Notes under the pieces: model-generated | Told to the model about the DNA's origin: nothing | Databases searched by the model: none | The model's input: the letters and a program-made list of their open reading frames with translations, nothing else | Part shown: in pieces, positions 24,758 to 32,853 of the stretch | Layout: each line of letters opens with the position of its first letter | Numbering within the stretch: the stretch's first letter is position 1 | Assembly (NCBI GenBank): GCA_947625925.1 | Contig: CANQQC010000005.1 | Location: 1-33,546, forward strand | DNA: 33,546 nucleotides | Reading direction: 5' to 3' | Source of the DNA: an uncultured Clostridia bacterium | GTDB lineage: Bacteria; Bacillota; Clostridia; TANB77; CAG-508 | Program-made: the position numbers and the translations under genes

Positions 24758-25279
24758 TTATATAGTATTTTTTTCTTCTTTTTTTATAATATCGTATCTT
24801 ATTAGTGCAACTATTGATAAAATAAAACTTACTACATCTAATGGGAATGTTGAATATGCTTTTACTATGAAGTCATATGTCATCCAACAAAATCTTACAA
24901 TTATATTTAATTTTCTTATTTTTTTCATATCTTTTATTAATAATATAATTAAATATGCTAAAGAAGCTATTGCTGGTAATAAACTATATATATTGCTATA
25001 TGTAATAACATTTCCAATCAATAAAACAATTACAAATATTACTACTAAATATACAGGAAATTTCTTTTTTTCATATTTTGTTGAAATTAGTGTTAAGATC
25101 ATTAAAATAAAATCATTGATTGCTCCTGCATATGCTTGTAATAACACCATATTTGTTGTAAAAAATATATATGCTAATAAATTACAAGCTATATATTTTT
25201 TCTTATCTTTCATTTGTGTTGAAACTATAATTGTTATAGCTCCAAATAGTCCTAATATTTGTGCAATAATAAAAGCCAT
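24758..25279 (-). CDS. ygjV: YgjV-family inner membrane protein
   Basis: The 173-aa protein has about six short hydrophobic segments and no soluble domain. Segments such as IIAQILGLFGAITIIVSTQ at the start, followed by KDKKKYIACNLLAYIFFTTN, match the YgjV family pattern (two-helix units separated by Lys-rich turns). The family has no well-established function. The start follows a GGGGG site. The gene is the first of a two-gene unit with the MBL-fold hydrolase. The family assignment is by memory of the pattern, so moderate. Confidence 0.7.
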   Translation of the reverse strand: MAFIIAQILGLFGAITIIVSTQMKDKKKYIACNLLAYIFFTTNMVLLQAYAGAINDFILMILTLISTKYEKKKFPVYLVVIFVIVLLIGNVITYSNIYSLLPAIASLAYLIILLIKDMKKIRKLNIIVRFCWMTYDFIVKAYSTFPLDVVSFILSIVALIRYDIIKKEEKNTI

Positions 25280-25321
25280 AAAAAAACCCCCTTATGTTAT
25301 TTAATTTTTTTGTTAGCTAAT

Positions 25322-25351
25322 ATTATATCATAAAAAGCAAGTGCTATTCAA
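25322..25351 (-). promoter_or_regulatory. promoter for the ygjV-MBL unit, inside the hydF terminator
   Basis: The minus strand reads TTGAAT (25351-25346), 18 nt, then TATAAT (25327-25322), about 43 nt before the ATG. The -35 hexamer sits in the loop of the hairpin that ends the hyd operon. Confidence 0.55.
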
Positions 25352-25363
25352 GTCACTTGCTTT
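25334..25363 (-). terminator. terminator of the hydrogenase-maturation operon
   Basis: Arms 25334-25343 and 25354-25363 are perfect 10-bp inverted repeats with a 10-nt loop, followed by a T run on the minus strand. It lies 5 nt past the hydF stop. Confidence 0.85.
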
Positions 25364-25368
25364 CATAT

Positions 25369-26556
25369 TTATATTTCTGGAATAATTTCAATACTTCTTT
25401 CTAATATTTTCTTCATATATGCAATTACAATTCCATAATTTGTAAAAGGAACTCCTTTGTTTTTTGCTTCATTCATTCTATATATCATTTCTTTTGAATT
25501 AAGCATACATCCTCCACAATGAATTATTAAACTATAGTCTTCTAAATTATTTGGATAACTATTTCCACTACTCCAGTCAAATTTTAATTCTAAATTAGTA
25601 TATTTTTTTAACCAATTAGGAATCTTTACTGTTCCTATATCTTCACATTGTCTATGATGGGTACAACCTTCTGATATTAGTATTTTATCTCCATCTTTCA
25701 AATTATTTATTTTTCTTACTCCTTCTATTGCAGTCTTTAAAAATCCTTTATATCTAGCCATTAGAATCGAAAAAGATGTAAGTGGAATATCTTTTGGTAC
25801 AATTTCACTAACCATTTCAAAAACTTGAGAATCTGTTACTACAAGGGAAGGTTTCTTTTTTAATGATTTTAAAGTATCTTCAAGTTCCGTTTCTTTTGTT
25901 ACAACTGATATTGCATTTGTATCAATAATATCTCTTATAGCTAATTGTTGTGGCATAATCATTCTTCCTTTTGGGGCACTACTATCTATAGGTGTTACGA
26001 GTACAACAATATCTTTTGGTTTTATCATATCAGCTATGAACCTTATTTCTTTTTCCTCTTTTTTTGTAAGTTTTCCAATAGTATTTTTTAACTCTTCAAT
26101 ACCTTTTAATTCAATAGCACTTGTATAAATAATGTTATCTTTAACAAGTACATTTTGTTTTATTAAATCCATTTTATTTTTTACAATAATGTATGGTATA
26201 TCTCTATTTTTAAAAATAGAAATAAGTTCTTTTTCTATTAAATTAAGATCTCTATCTGCAACAGTAACTAATATTGCTATATCACAACTTCTTAAAATAT
26301 TTTTTGTTTTTTCTACTCTTTTTTCTCCAAGTACTCCCTCATCATCTATTCCTGGAGTATCTATAATTACAACTGGTCCAAGTGGAAGAAGTTCCATTGC
26401 TTTTTTAACAGGATCTGTAGTTGTTCCTTTTATACTGCTTACAACTGATAAATCCTGATTTGTTACAGCGTTTACTACACTACTTTTTCCTACATTTCTA
26501 CATCCAAAAAAGCCTATATGTATTCTTTCACCAGTTGGTGTATTATTTAAACTCAT
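25369..26556 (-). CDS. hydF: [FeFe]-hydrogenase H-cluster maturation GTPase HydF
   Basis: HydF is the GTPase and scaffold on which the diiron subcluster is assembled before transfer to HydA. The 395-aa protein has the P-loop GFFGCRNVGKSSVVNA near residue 16, the switch-I GTTTDPVKKAM, DTPGIDDEG, and an NKMD motif near 127. The [4Fe-4S] ligands appear in the C-terminal third: CTHHRQCEDIG near 302 and IIHCGGCMLN near 355, the C-x-H...H-C-x-x-C pattern of the family. It lies 17 nt after hydG with a GAGGTGA site and is the last gene before the operon terminator. Confidence 0.96.
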   Translation of the reverse strand: MSLNNTPTGERIHIGFFGCRNVGKSSVVNAVTNQDLSVVSSIKGTTTDPVKKAMELLPLGPVVIIDTPGIDDEGVLGEKRVEKTKNILRSCDIAILVTVADRDLNLIEKELISIFKNRDIPYIIVKNKMDLIKQNVLVKDNIIYTSAIELKGIEELKNTIGKLTKKEEKEIRFIADMIKPKDIVVLVTPIDSSAPKGRMIMPQQLAIRDIIDTNAISVVTKETELEDTLKSLKKKPSLVVTDSQVFEMVSEIVPKDIPLTSFSILMARYKGFLKTAIEGVRKINNLKDGDKILISEGCTHHRQCEDIGTVKIPNWLKKYTNLELKFDWSSGNSYPNNLEDYSLIIHCGGCMLNSKEMIYRMNEAKNKGVPFTNYGIVIAYMKKILERSIEIIPEI

Positions 26557-26573
26557 AAACTCACCTCAATTAT

Positions 26574-27995
26574 TTAAAAACGAAAATCTCTTTCTCCTTT
26601 TTCAATTTTTAAAAGTCGCTTTCTTACTATCTCTTTAACTTTTTCTTTTCCTATATTGTCAATTTCTTTTTCAATCAATTCATTTCCTATTTTTTTAGTT
26701 TCATCAGATGCATAATCTATTAAGAATTCTTTAAGTGTCATTAGTGCATTTGGATGACAACAATTTTGAATCTCTCCCGCTTTACAAAGGCTCATAAACC
26801 TATCTCCAGTTCTACCTTCTCTATAACATGCTGTACAAAAAGATGGAATATATCCAGTCTTCATTAACCAATTAACAACTTCATCAAGTGTTCTATTATC
26901 TGATACATCAAATTGTTCTGTATCATGCGGACGTTCTTCTTCACAATATCCGCCTACTGATGTACGAGAACCTCCACTAATTTGGCTTACACCTAAACGA
27001 ATTATTTCTTCACGAACTTTAGGAGTTTCACGCGTTGAAATAATCATCCCTGTATATGGAACAGCAATTCTAATACATGCAACTATTTTTCCAAACATTT
27101 CATCAGTAAGTGAGTTGTCAAAATCTGTTGGGTCAATGTCGTTTGCCTTTTTTACACGTGGTACACTTATTGTATGTGGTCCAACTCCATGAACAATTTC
27201 TAAGTGTTCAGCATGCATTAAAAGACCTGCAAACTCATATTTATACTTATCTAATCCAAAAAGTACACCTATTCCAACATCATCAATTCCTCCTTCCATT
27301 GCTCTATCCATAGCTTCTGTATGATATGCATAATTGTGTTTTGGTCCCGTTGGATGAAGTTGTTCATAATTTTCTTTATGATACGTTTCTTGAAAAAGTA
27401 TATATGTTCCAATTCCTGCATCTTTTAACTTTTTATAATTTTCAACTGTTGTTGCAGCAATATTTACATTAACTCTACGAATAGCTCCATTTTTATGTTT
27501 TATAGAATATATTGTTTTAATACAATCTAAAATATATTCTATTGGATTATTAACAGGATCTTCTCCCGCTTCAATTGCTAAACGTTTATGCCCCATATCT
27601 TGTAATGCTATAACTTCATTTTTTACTTCTTCTTGAGTTAATTTTTTTCTTGCTATATCTTTATTTTTTAAATGATATGGACAATATAGACATCCATTTA
27701 CACAGTAATTTGATAAATACAATGGTGCAAACATTACAATTCTATTTCCATAAAAATCTTTTTTTATTTGCTCTGCTAAATCATATATTTGCTTTATTTT
27801 TTCTTTATCTTCACAAGCAAGAAGCACACTTGCCTCTTTATGATTTAGTCCCTTACGTAATTTAGCTTTCTCGATAATCTCTTCTATTAGTTCCATATTG
27901 TTTTTATTTTTTTCTGCATATTCTAATGTTTCTCTTATTTCTTCATCATTTATAAACTCTTCTGCTTTCATAGATTTTGGATTATATTTACTCAT
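26574..27995 (-). CDS. hydG: [FeFe]-hydrogenase H-cluster radical SAM maturase HydG (tyrosine lyase)
   Basis: HydG cleaves tyrosine to p-cresol and dehydroglycine and makes the CO and CN ligands on an auxiliary cluster. The radical-SAM motif is NYCVNGCLYCPYH (C-x3-C-x2-C) near residue 85. The C-terminal auxiliary-cluster motif is FCTACYREGRTGDRFMSLCK near 395, with the C-x2-C and downstream Cys of HydG. I start at 27995 (MSKYNPKSMKAEEFI, 473 aa) because AAGGAGAG lies 7 nt upstream; the frame is open further to 28034. The start overlaps the hydE stop by 8 nt, which suggests coupled translation. Confidence 0.96.
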   Translation of the reverse strand: MSKYNPKSMKAEEFINDEEIRETLEYAEKNKNNMELIEEIIEKAKLRKGLNHKEASVLLACEDKEKIKQIYDLAEQIKKDFYGNRIVMFAPLYLSNYCVNGCLYCPYHLKNKDIARKKLTQEEVKNEVIALQDMGHKRLAIEAGEDPVNNPIEYILDCIKTIYSIKHKNGAIRRVNVNIAATTVENYKKLKDAGIGTYILFQETYHKENYEQLHPTGPKHNYAYHTEAMDRAMEGGIDDVGIGVLFGLDKYKYEFAGLLMHAEHLEIVHGVGPHTISVPRVKKANDIDPTDFDNSLTDEMFGKIVACIRIAVPYTGMIISTRETPKVREEIIRLGVSQISGGSRTSVGGYCEEERPHDTEQFDVSDNRTLDEVVNWLMKTGYIPSFCTACYREGRTGDRFMSLCKAGEIQNCCHPNALMTLKEFLIDYASDETKKIGNELIEKEIDNIGKEKVKEIVRKRLLKIEKGERDFRF

Positions 27996-29040
27996 TACTC
28001 TTCTCTCCTTTATAATCACCTCTAGATGTAACAATTTTACATCCAGTACTATCTATTCTTTTTTTCAAACATTCAATACATTGTGCCGCTTCATCACCTG
28101 TACAAATTTTATTATCATATAGCATATATTTTTTTCTAACGTTAACTGGTGAAAGGTTAGGCATCAATACATTAGCACCTGCTTTTATCCCTTTTTCTCT
28201 ACCTAAAGGATCTATTGTTCCAAGTGCAGTTGTTGCAGGTAGAAGTACATTTGGTAATATTAGCCTAATAAGTCCTAACATAAATAAAGTAATTTCTACT
28301 GTACCTGCTTTTTCATCTTTAAAAGGTGTATCTTTATGTGGTATGAATGGTCCTATTCCTACCATATGTGGTTTTAAGTTTTCTAAAAAAACTAATTCTT
28401 TAACAAGATTTTCTTCTGTTTGATATGGTGAACCAACCATAAATCCTGCTCCTACCTGATAACCTAATTTCTTTAAATTTTCTAAACATTTAATTCTATT
28501 TTCATAGCTCATTTCTTTTGGATGAAGTTTTTGATAATGATACTTATCTGCTGTTTCATGTCTTAAGAGATATCTATCGGCACCTGCCTTTTTGAATCTT
28601 TTATAACTGTCAAAAGACCTTTCTCCTATTGATAATGTAATTGCACAATCTGGATAATTTAATTTTATTTCTTTAATTATATTAATAAGAATCTCGTCTG
28701 AATAAAACGGATCTTCTCCTCCTTGTAATACAAAAGTTCTAAATCCTAATTCATATCCTTGTTTTGCACAAAGTAAGATATCTTCTTTAGTTAATCTATA
28801 CCTTTGTGCATTTTTGTTACTTCTTCTTATTCCACAATATAAACAATCATTTTTACAATAGTTAGTAAATTCAATTAACCCTCTTATATATATATCATTT
28901 CCATAGACTTCTTTTCTTACTTCACTAGAGTTTTTAAATAAATATTCTTTGCATTCTTCTCTATTTTTTATTAAAAAAAGATATTCCTTTTTTGAAAGTT
29001 TCTTTTCTATTCTTAGTTTATCTATCAACTCATTACACAT
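27988..29040 (-). CDS. hydE: [FeFe]-hydrogenase H-cluster radical SAM maturase HydE
   Basis: HydE is the radical-SAM enzyme that converts the HydG-made organometallic synthon toward the diiron subcluster. It has FTNYCKNDCLYCGIRRSN (C-x3-C-x2-C) near residue 50, LQGGEDPFYSD (GGE motif), RHETADKYHY, GFMVGSPYQTEENL and the HydE ending CIECLKKRIDSTGCKIVTSRGDY. I choose the ATG at 29040 (350 aa), which aligns with the usual N-terminus (ELIDKLRIEKKLSKKEYLFL) and overlaps the upstream gene by 8 nt. Earlier in-frame starts, such as the GTG at 29091, lack a ribosome site, so the exact start is uncertain. Confidence 0.94.
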   Translation of the reverse strand: MCNELIDKLRIEKKLSKKEYLFLIKNREECKEYLFKNSSEVRKEVYGNDIYIRGLIEFTNYCKNDCLYCGIRRSNKNAQRYRLTKEDILLCAKQGYELGFRTFVLQGGEDPFYSDEILINIIKEIKLNYPDCAITLSIGERSFDSYKRFKKAGADRYLLRHETADKYHYQKLHPKEMSYENRIKCLENLKKLGYQVGAGFMVGSPYQTEENLVKELVFLENLKPHMVGIGPFIPHKDTPFKDEKAGTVEITLFMLGLIRLILPNVLLPATTALGTIDPLGREKGIKAGANVLMPNLSPVNVRKKYMLYDNKICTGDEAAQCIECLKKRIDSTGCKIVTSRGDYKGEKSNE

Positions 29041-29278
29041 TACTATATGCTGTTTTTGCATAAACACCATCCAATCTTCCAATTTTACCACTTAGAGTAT
29101 TTATAATATCTTGTTTTGCATCAATAGCAATTGAAATAATATTTATTTTTCTTTTATGATATGGTACTCCCATTCTTCCTATAATATATTCACCATATTC
29201 AGAAAGTAATTTATTAAGTTCACTAACACTTTCTTTGTTTTCAACAATTATTCCTATAACTGCAACTCTTGTTTCCAT
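29033..29278 (-). CDS. TM1266-family putative regulator of the iron-only hydrogenase system
   Basis: The 81-aa protein METRVAVIGIIVENKESVSE... matches the small TM1266-type family that accompanies HydE/F/G in Firmicutes and Thermotogae. The fold is ACT-like or NikR-C-terminal-like: two beta-alpha-beta units, with IGRMGVPYHKRKINIISIAI in the centre and KIGRLDGVYAKTAYSNV at the end. A regulatory, small-molecule or metal-sensing role is presumed from the family; no DNA-binding domain is visible. It is the first gene of the operon, with AAAGGAG before the ATG, directly behind the leader hairpin at 29299-29341. Confidence 0.9.
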   Translation of the reverse strand: METRVAVIGIIVENKESVSELNKLLSEYGEYIIGRMGVPYHKRKINIISIAIDAKQDIINTLSGKIGRLDGVYAKTAYSNV

Positions 29279-29298
29279 ATTTTTCTCCTTTAAATCAC

Positions 29299-29341
29299 AA
29301 AAATAACTACGACCTAATCTAAAATACGCGTAGTTATTTTT
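29299..29341. promoter_or_regulatory. perfect 13-bp hairpin in the leader of the hyd operon (terminator or attenuator)
   Basis: Arms 29299-29311 and 29329-29341 are exact inverted repeats around a 17-nt loop; the minus-strand arm ends in TTATTTTTGTG. It lies 21 nt before the first hyd gene and 69 nt after the flavodoxin stop. It could end the mgtE-flavodoxin unit, attenuate the hyd operon, or both. No good promoter fits between it and the TM1266-type gene. Confidence 0.7.
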
Positions 29342-29358
29342 ATATTATTTTTATTTTA

Positions 29359-29400
29359 CGCTCTTTCGGTTAGGAATGCTAAGCATCTACTTTCCGTTAG
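29359..29400. other. unassigned GC-richer intergenic element with internal repeats
   Basis: This 42-bp stretch is visibly richer in G+C than the DNA around it. It holds an 11-nt direct repeat, CTTTCGGTTAG (29363-29373) and CTTTCCGTTAG (29390-29400), differing at one base, and a central ATGC-TAA-GCAT hairpin (29376-29386). It lies between flavodoxin and the hyd leader hairpin. I cannot match it to a known riboswitch or RNA. Confidence 0.5.
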
Positions 29401-29409
29401 AAAACTTTT

Positions 29410-30048
29410 TTATTTTTTTATATCTAATTTTCTTATCCATTCAGCAACTTCTGTTTTAGTTTCGTCTAATTCTACATCATCTCCACGAAAACTTAATCCT
29501 TTTATTATATTTGCTTTTGGTATAGTGTTTTTTATATCTTCTTCACTGTTTCCAAATCCACTTCCTCCATGTGTACAAAATGGAATTACTGTTTTTCCTG
29601 AAAAATCATTTTGCTCTAAAAATGTAAAAACTCCCATTGGCATTGTTCCATACCAAATTGGATAACCAACAAAAATTGTATCATATTTATCTAAATTATC
29701 TATTTTGCTTTTTAATTCAGGTCTTGCATTTTCTTCCTGTTCTTGTTTTGCAATATCTTTCATTTCTTCATAATCTTCTGGATAAGTATTTACTGTTTTT
29801 ATTTCAAATGTATCTCCACCAATAGCTTGATTTATATAATTTGCTATTGTTTGAGTATTACCTGTTCTTGAATAATATGCAATTAAAATATTATTTCGCT
29901 GTGTTATTGTACTTTCAACTTCCTCTGTTTCATTTTTTACAACATTTTCTATTTGTTTATCTTGATTATTTGATTTATTTAAAACTGAAAAACCTAAAAT
30001 AACTCCTATTGCTAATACTATTAAAACTATTACTACTATTTTTTTCAT
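29410..30048 (-). CDS. Membrane-anchored flavodoxin-like protein
   Basis: The 212-aa protein starts with a transmembrane helix (KKIVVIVLIVLAIGVILGFSVL, residues 2-23) without a lipobox, then an acidic linker to about residue 50. The flavodoxin fold follows: ILIAYYSRTGNTQTIANYI (the FMN-phosphate loop Ser-Arg-Thr-Gly-Asn-Thr), FVGYPIWYGTMPMGVFTFL near 126 and VIPFCTHGGSGFGNSEEDI near 150. It resembles the flavodoxin_4 group, usually soluble; here the N-terminal helix would place the flavin domain outside the membrane unless the topology is inverted. It lies 46 nt after mgtE with an AGGAGG site, probably cotranscribed. Its electron partner is unknown. Confidence 0.88.
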   Translation of the reverse strand: MKKIVVIVLIVLAIGVILGFSVLNKSNNQDKQIENVVKNETEEVESTITQRNNILIAYYSRTGNTQTIANYINQAIGGDTFEIKTVNTYPEDYEEMKDIAKQEQEENARPELKSKIDNLDKYDTIFVGYPIWYGTMPMGVFTFLEQNDFSGKTVIPFCTHGGSGFGNSEEDIKNTIPKANIIKGLSFRGDDVELDETKTEVAEWIRKLDIKK

Positions 30049-30094
30049 ACCATTTCCTCCTAATTATATTTTAGAGTTTTATGAAATATTTTTA

Positions 30095-31447
30095 TTAAAG
30101 ATTAAATAACATTGTCGCTATATTAAAGAATACTAATACTGATAGAGCATCTACAATCGTAGTAATTAAAGGTGCTGCCATAATTGCTGGATCTAGTTTT
30201 AATTTTTTTGCAATTATTGGCAATACACATCCTAATAATTTTGCAATAATAACTGTACAAATCAATGTAACTCCAACTACAATTGCTATTTTTACATCTT
30301 TATATTGTATAATTATCCTTATGGAATTTGCTATTGCTAAGAGTATTCCAACAACAATTGCAACTCTTGTTTCTTTCCATATTACTTTAAGAATGTCTTT
30401 TGTTGTAATTTCTTTTGTTGCTAGTCCTCTTATTATAAGTGTAGAAGTTTGTGATCCACAATTTCCTCCTGTATCCATTAACATTGGAATAAATGCTACT
30501 AATAATGGTAATGTTGAAATTGCAGATTCATAATTTTCTATTACTCCTCCTGTTATCATAGCTGAAAGCATTAAAACTAATAACCATACAATTCTGCTTT
30601 TTGCATGTTTAAACACACTTGTTTTCATATATGAATCTCCATCATCATCTGGAGTTATAGCTGCCATTTTTTCAAAATCTTCTGCTACTTCTTCTTGTAA
30701 TACATCAATCGCATCATCTATTGTTATTATACCTACAAGTCTATTTTCTTGATCTACAACAGGTAGGGCTATATAGTTGTATTTATCAAAAATTCTTGCT
30801 ACTTCTTCTTGATCTTCCAATGTATTAACTTTAACAACATCTATATCCATTATGTCTTTAATTAGTTTATCTCTGTCTGCTATTAACAAATCTTTAATAT
30901 CTATAATTCCTAACAATTTTCTATCAACTGTTAATACATAACAGTTATACACTGTTTCTTTTTTTAATGCCTTTTGTTTAATATATTTAAAAGCATCATC
31001 TACAGTCATTGTCTCTTTCAAATCAATAAACTCTGTTGTCATAAGACTTCCAGCTGTATCTTCTGGATATTTTAAAAGTTCATTTATAATCTTTCTATCT
31101 CCAGCTTTCGTATTTGTTAATATACGTTTTACAACATTTGATGGCATTTCTTCAATCAAGTCAACTGCATCATCCATATAAATCTCATCCATCACGTTTT
31201 TTATTTCTTTATCTGTTAGATAGCTAATTAGTTCTTCCTGATCGTCATGTTCCAATTCTACAAATACTTCTGCTGCTTTTTCTTTTGATAAAAGTCTATA
31301 AATTATTATCACTTTTTCTTCTTCAAGTTCTTCAAAAATATTCGGAAAATCAGCACAATTTATAGTTTTCAAAAATTCTTGTAAATCTTTTAAATTTTTG
31401 TTGTCAATAAAACTTGTTATATCTTCAATAATTTTTTCTAAATCCAT
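30095..31447 (-). CDS. mgtE: Magnesium transporter MgtE
   Basis: The 450-aa protein has the full MgtE plan. The helical N domain (residues about 1-125) has repeated LSxEKAAEVFVELEHDDQEEL-like text. Two CBS domains (about 130-255) include LLGIIDIKDLLIA and LVGIITIDDAIDVLQEEVAED. A linker helix follows, then five hydrophobic segments (about 285-450) with the pore signature TGGNCGSQTSTLIIRGLA and ending DPAIMAAPLITTIVDALSVLVFFNIA. It is a Mg2+-gated Mg2+ channel whose cytosolic domains close it when Mg2+ is high. The leader from the predicted transcription start is only about 60 nt, too short for an M-box riboswitch. It is divergent from ilvA. Confidence 0.96.
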   Translation of the reverse strand: MDLEKIIEDITSFIDNKNLKDLQEFLKTINCADFPNIFEELEEEKVIIIYRLLSKEKAAEVFVELEHDDQEELISYLTDKEIKNVMDEIYMDDAVDLIEEMPSNVVKRILTNTKAGDRKIINELLKYPEDTAGSLMTTEFIDLKETMTVDDAFKYIKQKALKKETVYNCYVLTVDRKLLGIIDIKDLLIADRDKLIKDIMDIDVVKVNTLEDQEEVARIFDKYNYIALPVVDQENRLVGIITIDDAIDVLQEEVAEDFEKMAAITPDDDGDSYMKTSVFKHAKSRIVWLLVLMLSAMITGGVIENYESAISTLPLLVAFIPMLMDTGGNCGSQTSTLIIRGLATKEITTKDILKVIWKETRVAIVVGILLAIANSIRIIIQYKDVKIAIVVGVTLICTVIIAKLLGCVLPIIAKKLKLDPAIMAAPLITTIVDALSVLVFFNIATMLFNL

Positions 31448-31515
31448 GCTATTCCCTCCTATTTAAAATATATTTTTTCATTTGAGAATATAATCACTAA
31501 TTAGAACTCCTCTAA

Positions 31516-31544
31516 ATTATAATATAAATAAAAACTCTTTTCAA
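31516..31544 (-). promoter_or_regulatory. sigma-A promoter of mgtE
   Basis: The minus strand carries TTGAAA (31544-31539), 17 nt, then TATAAT (31521-31516), about 70 nt before the mgtE ATG. It is divergent from the ilvA promoter. Confidence 0.8.
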
Positions 31545-31565
31545 TATTTTCTACTCCTTTTTTTG

Positions 31566-31594
31566 TTGCGATTTTACGTTTTTTTTAGTATAAT
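31566..31594 (+). promoter_or_regulatory. sigma-A promoter of ilvA-ridA
   Basis: TTGCGA (31566-31571) and TATAAT (31589-31594) are spaced by 17 nt. The start codon of ilvA follows about 42 nt later behind AGAGGTG. No T-box or leader-peptide attenuator is visible in this short leader. Confidence 0.8.
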
Positions 31595-31636
31595 ATAAAC
31601 ACGTTTTTTTAAATACTTGTATATAGAGGTGATAAT

Positions 31637-32836
31637 ATGCTAACATTAGATAATGTTTATAAAGCTTCCAGAGTTCTTAAAGGTGTAATACGTCAGACTG
31701 ATATGATTTATGCACCAAATATAAAAAAAGGAGCAAATATTTATTTAAAAACTGAAAATCTTCAAGTAACAGGTTCTTTTAAAATCAGAGGTTCTTACTA
31801 TAAAATAAGTCAACTCTCTGACAAAGAAAAAGAAAATGGTGTTATAGCTTGTTCAGCTGGAAATCATGCTCAAGGAGTTGCCCTTGCTGCTACAAAAAAT
31901 GGAATTAAAAGTATAATTTGCTTACCTGACGGTGCTCCAATTTCTAAAGTTGAAGCAACAAAACGTTATGGTGCTGAAGTATGTATGGTTAAAGGTGTAT
32001 ATGATGATGCATATAATAAAGCAATTGAACTTAGGGATAAAGAAGGATATACTTTTATTCATCCATTCAATGATCCAGATGTAATTGCTGGACAAGGTAC
32101 TATAGGTCTTGAAATTATAGAACAACTTCCAGAGGTTGATATTGTTGTTGTTCCAATTGGTGGTGGTGGACTTATTTCTGGAGTAGCATATACAATAAAA
32201 CAAATCAATCCAAATTGTAAAGTATATGGTGTACAATCAATAGGTGCTCCAAGTATGGATACTTCTATAAAAAAAGGAAAAATAACCACCCTATCAAAGG
32301 TACAAACTATAGCAGATGGTATAGCTGTTAAAACTCCTGGAGACTATACTTATGAATTAGTAAAAAAATATGTAGATGGAATTATTACCGTTACAGATGA
32401 TGAAATAGCATTAGCAATTCTTACATTACTTGAACAACAAAAACTTATTTCAGAAGGTGCTGGTGCAGTTCCAGTTGCAGCTGTTCTAGCAAATAAAATA
32501 CCTGATACTAAAGGTAAAAATGTATGTTGCCTTGTATCTGGTGGAAATATTGATGTTACTATTTTGTCAAGAGTCATAGAACGTGGATTAAAAATGGGTG
32601 GAAGAAAAGCAAATATTACTATTGCTCTTTCTGATAAACCTGGCCAACTTTCTGATGTTTCTAGAATAATTGCTCAAACAGGAGCAAATGTTACAAGTGT
32701 AAGCTATGATAGCACAGACTTAGATATGAATATAACTGATTGTTATTTAAGAATAAATGTAGAAACAAGAAATTTTGATCACATTAATACAATTAAGAAA
32801 GCTCTTAAAGATGAGGGTTTTGAAGTTTTTGAATAA
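31637..32836 (+). CDS. ilvA: Threonine ammonia-lyase (threonine dehydratase), ACT-domain form
   Basis: The enzyme deaminates threonine to 2-oxobutanoate through an enamine/imine intermediate, for isoleucine synthesis or catabolism. The 399-aa protein has the PLP-lysine motif TGSFKIRGSYYKI near residue 46, the phosphate and substrate loop SAGNHAQGVALAA near 73, the glycine loop PIGGGGLISGVAY near 173, and GAGAVPVAAVLA near 275. A C-terminal ACT domain spans about 325-399 (ITIALSDKPGQLSDVSRIIAQTGANV). Length and the single ACT domain match the shorter TdcB/IlvA type in Firmicutes; which pathway it serves is open. ridA follows at 17 nt. Confidence 0.93.
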   Translation: MLTLDNVYKASRVLKGVIRQTDMIYAPNIKKGANIYLKTENLQVTGSFKIRGSYYKISQLSDKEKENGVIACSAGNHAQGVALAATKNGIKSIICLPDGAPISKVEATKRYGAEVCMVKGVYDDAYNKAIELRDKEGYTFIHPFNDPDVIAGQGTIGLEIIEQLPEVDIVVVPIGGGGLISGVAYTIKQINPNCKVYGVQSIGAPSMDTSIKKGKITTLSKVQTIADGIAVKTPGDYTYELVKKYVDGIITVTDDEIALAILTLLEQQKLISEGAGAVPVAAVLANKIPDTKGKNVCCLVSGGNIDVTILSRVIERGLKMGGRKANITIALSDKPGQLSDVSRIIAQTGANVTSVSYDSTDLDMNITDCYLRINVETRNFDHINTIKKALKDEGFEVFE

Positions 32837-32853
32837 AGAGGAGATGTTTAATT

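Noticed and set aside
29359-29400. CRISPR-like repeat
   Set aside because: Only two 11-nt units with a 16-nt gap and no cas genes; far below the size of a CRISPR array.
29342-29409. Known riboswitch upstream of the hyd genes
   Set aside because: The GUAGAUG stretch recalls part of the THF riboswitch, but the pairing elements and remaining consensus are absent.
31448-31515. M-box Mg2+ riboswitch in the mgtE leader
   Set aside because: The predicted leader is only about 60 nt and shows no M-box structure.
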